Below are positions 62,004 through 64,000 of a stretch of DNA of 64,000 bases, in pieces (position 1 is the first letter of the stretch; each line of letters begins with the position of its first letter). The translations under genes were made by a program, and so were the position numbers. The DNA is from Casuarina equisetifolia (taxonomy: Eukaryota; Streptophyta; Magnoliopsida; Fagales; Casuarinaceae), in the NCBI GenBank assembly GCA_028551475.1, contig CM052359.1, positions 16,927,583-16,991,582 of the forward strand. Reading direction: 5' to 3'. The notes beneath the pieces are model-generated. The model ran no database searches. It was not told where the DNA came from and saw nothing but the letters and a program-made list of their open reading frames with translations.

Positions 62004-63689
62004 ATGGGGAGTTACTGCAATGATAACTCGGTCTCCTCTGTCAATATCCCAACGATCAAGTACACCAAGCTGTTCATCAATGGAGAATTTGTTAACTCCA
62101 TTTCAGGTGTTCAACTCTATCTCCATCCTGTTTACTTCATATACATGTACATATAGATACCACGATTTGAGATGTTAGACCATTTGACGAGCAGCTTATA
62201 TGAACACCCGCAAAACAAACAACTGAAAGAGAAAAAGATTGATGGTCCTGCAAACCTGTACTAGTTACAAACGCCACAAGTTCGATCTTCTTTCTCCCCT
62301 GGAGGGATTGAAGAAGTAGAGGGGAACAAGTAAGTGGATAGGGTGACCTGTTGCTTTTGAAGCTCATTAATGAAGTAGTTGGAAGATTTTGTAGATAGTT
62401 CTAGTCGTATGTCTAAAGCAGATCCATTAAAAAAAGTGCATAATCACGTTCATCTAACTGCTCGATCAGTTCTTTCAATGAGCCCTCACCAAGGCAGAGA
62501 CTCATCTGCTTTAATGGTCTATTAAACACCAAGTCAGAGACTCATCTGATCCAGAGCGGAGCCCCATATCCGGGCAGCTTTTGCAGTTGCTGCCCGGTGA
62601 TGGGATCTGAATTTACAACCTTTGGAACTGGTAGTAAGTATTCTATGCATTTTTGCATAATAAATTCTTCGTTAAAGAAATGATATGTGATGTGCTCCGT
62701 CATTAAGATGGAGACCTTGGATGGTCTCTCTATTGACTATTTGATTATGTCAGGATTTCTGTTAAAAATTCTAAAGAGTAACTTAATTTTTTTGTTTATT
62801 TAACCAAAAAAAAAAAAACTAAATACCTTAAGGATTTTATTTGAATATAATTATTTTTCTATAATTTTTAACATACGTACTAAAATTTAGATTCTTCCTT
62901 ATGATCTCTACGGACTATGCCAAATTTAAACCTGGCATTTGTGCGACGACCCATGTGATTGTATTCAAATCGGGAGCTCAGATTTTGAGGAAACATATTA
63001 AAAGGTGTATCAGCAGTTTCAAGTTATCATCAACTAAGGTCAAATTTGCTCCATACTGTCTTCTTCTCCTTTCCAGTTCCACGACGAAAAGCATCTGAAG
63101 AAATAGGGTCCAGAAGACTGACCTCTTAACTACTTGTTAACTTGGAAAAGCGCCACGAGAAGACGAAGAAACTTGACAGAATAGAAGTTCGTTTATCTTC
63201 GCATGTTTTTGGACATCTTCATTCAATCCACATGCTTTCTGAATCAATATGCGGATCCTATGCGTCCAAACTTGGATAAGCTTGAGTCAACCTTTTTTTT
63301 CTAAGATTAAGTCAATTTTATCTTTCACACCTCGCATTTTTCCATGTTTTCCTAGTGACCTTTTCGTCCCATTGGTTAACAAAGCGTTCCATATTTTTAG
63401 GCTGCTGGCTGAGGTGGTGCCTCAAATTATTTTTCAACTTTGTCGTCATTGCTGACGTTCCCCAAACTGTATTGACATTTTTACTGATGCCTGTTTTTCG
63501 CATCATAATTTTGGTGTGAAATCTCAAACCCTATATGTAAAAACAGGAAGGACGTTCGAGACGATTGATCCACGAACAGGAGAGGCGATAGCAAGGATTG
63601 CAGAAGGAGATAAGGAAGATATTGATTTGGCCGTGAAAGCTGCTCGGCATGCTTTTGACCACGGTCCATGGCCTCGCTTGCCCGGCTCT
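62004..63689 (+). CDS. ALDH2C4-like: Second ALDH2C-type gene, first two exons (continues past the window)
   Basis: Exon 1, 62004-62106 (MGSYCNDNS.., then [17 protein letters not shown]), and exon 2, 63547-63689 ([14 protein letters not shown].., then [14 protein letters not shown]), have exactly the lengths (103 and 143 nt) and phases of exons 1-2 of the ALDH gene at 54743. Protein identity is high over both exons except at the extreme N-terminus. Intron 1 is 1440 bp against 278 bp in the neighbour. A donor (TCT|GTACGT) follows exon 2. The third exon, expected to begin with an [12 protein letters not shown]-like segment, is not seen before base 64000, so intron 2 exceeds 310 bp or the gene is truncated. 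Same inferred cytosolic aldehyde-to-acid role if complete. The catalytic half is not visible, so functionality cannot be judged. Confidence 0.88.
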
Positions 63690-64000
63690 GTACGTAATCT
63701 CTTCCTCTGATAGGTTACGATAAATAAGTTGCTAATTTCCTTACCCTTTGAATAATTACAATAGTCAGGGTTGCGTGCCTTGATTAGAAACCACAATATT
63801 AAAGTAATACCTATTCGAACTTCCAAGACGAACCAGGGCATGTGGGGGGGATCCCTTCGTGTACGCCCAAAGTAAAGGAAAGTATCAGCTTGTATTCTCA
63901 ACTGGCACAAAGCTGGCACACAAGTTTCACCGGAGTAGGAACGAAGTCCCAGATGACGACACCCTATAAACCGAACAAGCAAATAGCTTAAAAGAAAAGG

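Overview
This window is nuclear DNA of a flowering plant, most likely a woody or repeat-rich eudicot. The evidence is AT-rich DNA, spliced genes with GT..AG introns, plant-specific families (a MUT9-like/PPK kinase, a FRIGIDA-like protein, ALDH2C-type aldehyde dehydrogenases) and many Ty1/copia LTR retrotransposons. The species cannot be fixed from sequence alone. Exon models below were built by hand from splice signals, frame continuity and remembered family sequences; no search was run.

Layout. 1-4141: 3' half of a plus-strand gene coding the end of a FYVE zinc finger followed by ankyrin repeats. 5353-6344: a small minus-strand heavy-metal-associated (HMA) domain gene. 6345-9490: no recognisable gene. 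9492-10359: a 282-bp direct duplication with an inverted 43-bp piece. About 10.4-16.5 kb: the 3' portion of a SIRE/Maximus-like copia element with several polypurine tracts and one LTR. 16.9-25.9 kb: an old minus-strand copia element (B) carrying a younger complete one (A, 18789-24518, duplicated target ACTAT), which itself carries a solo LTR (20338-21052). 25.9-29.7 kb: a degraded plus-strand copia element (D) whose LTR is followed by a primer-binding site. 29881-30815: a solo LTR with target duplication CACAT, just upstream of the next gene. 32947-39954: a 17-coding-exon PPK/MUT9-like kinase. 42150-42446: a small plant-specific protein gene. 44179-49204: a copia element with both LTRs (C, target duplication GTGTT). 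50706-53653: FRIGIDA-like gene (3 coding exons). 54743-58324: ALDH2C-type gene (9 coding exons, 501 aa). 59.9-60.8 kb: a possible minus-strand LTR fragment. 62004-63689: first two coding exons of a second, tandem ALDH2C gene that runs off the window.

The host genes do not form a pathway. They are ordinary neighbours separated by two retrotransposon blocks; only the two ALDH genes are related, as a tandem duplication. I found no convincing undescribed system. The most informative structures are the three-level nested retroelements, the LTR flanked by both a polypurine tract and a primer-binding site, and several repeats placed at splice sites or in untranslated regions of host genes.
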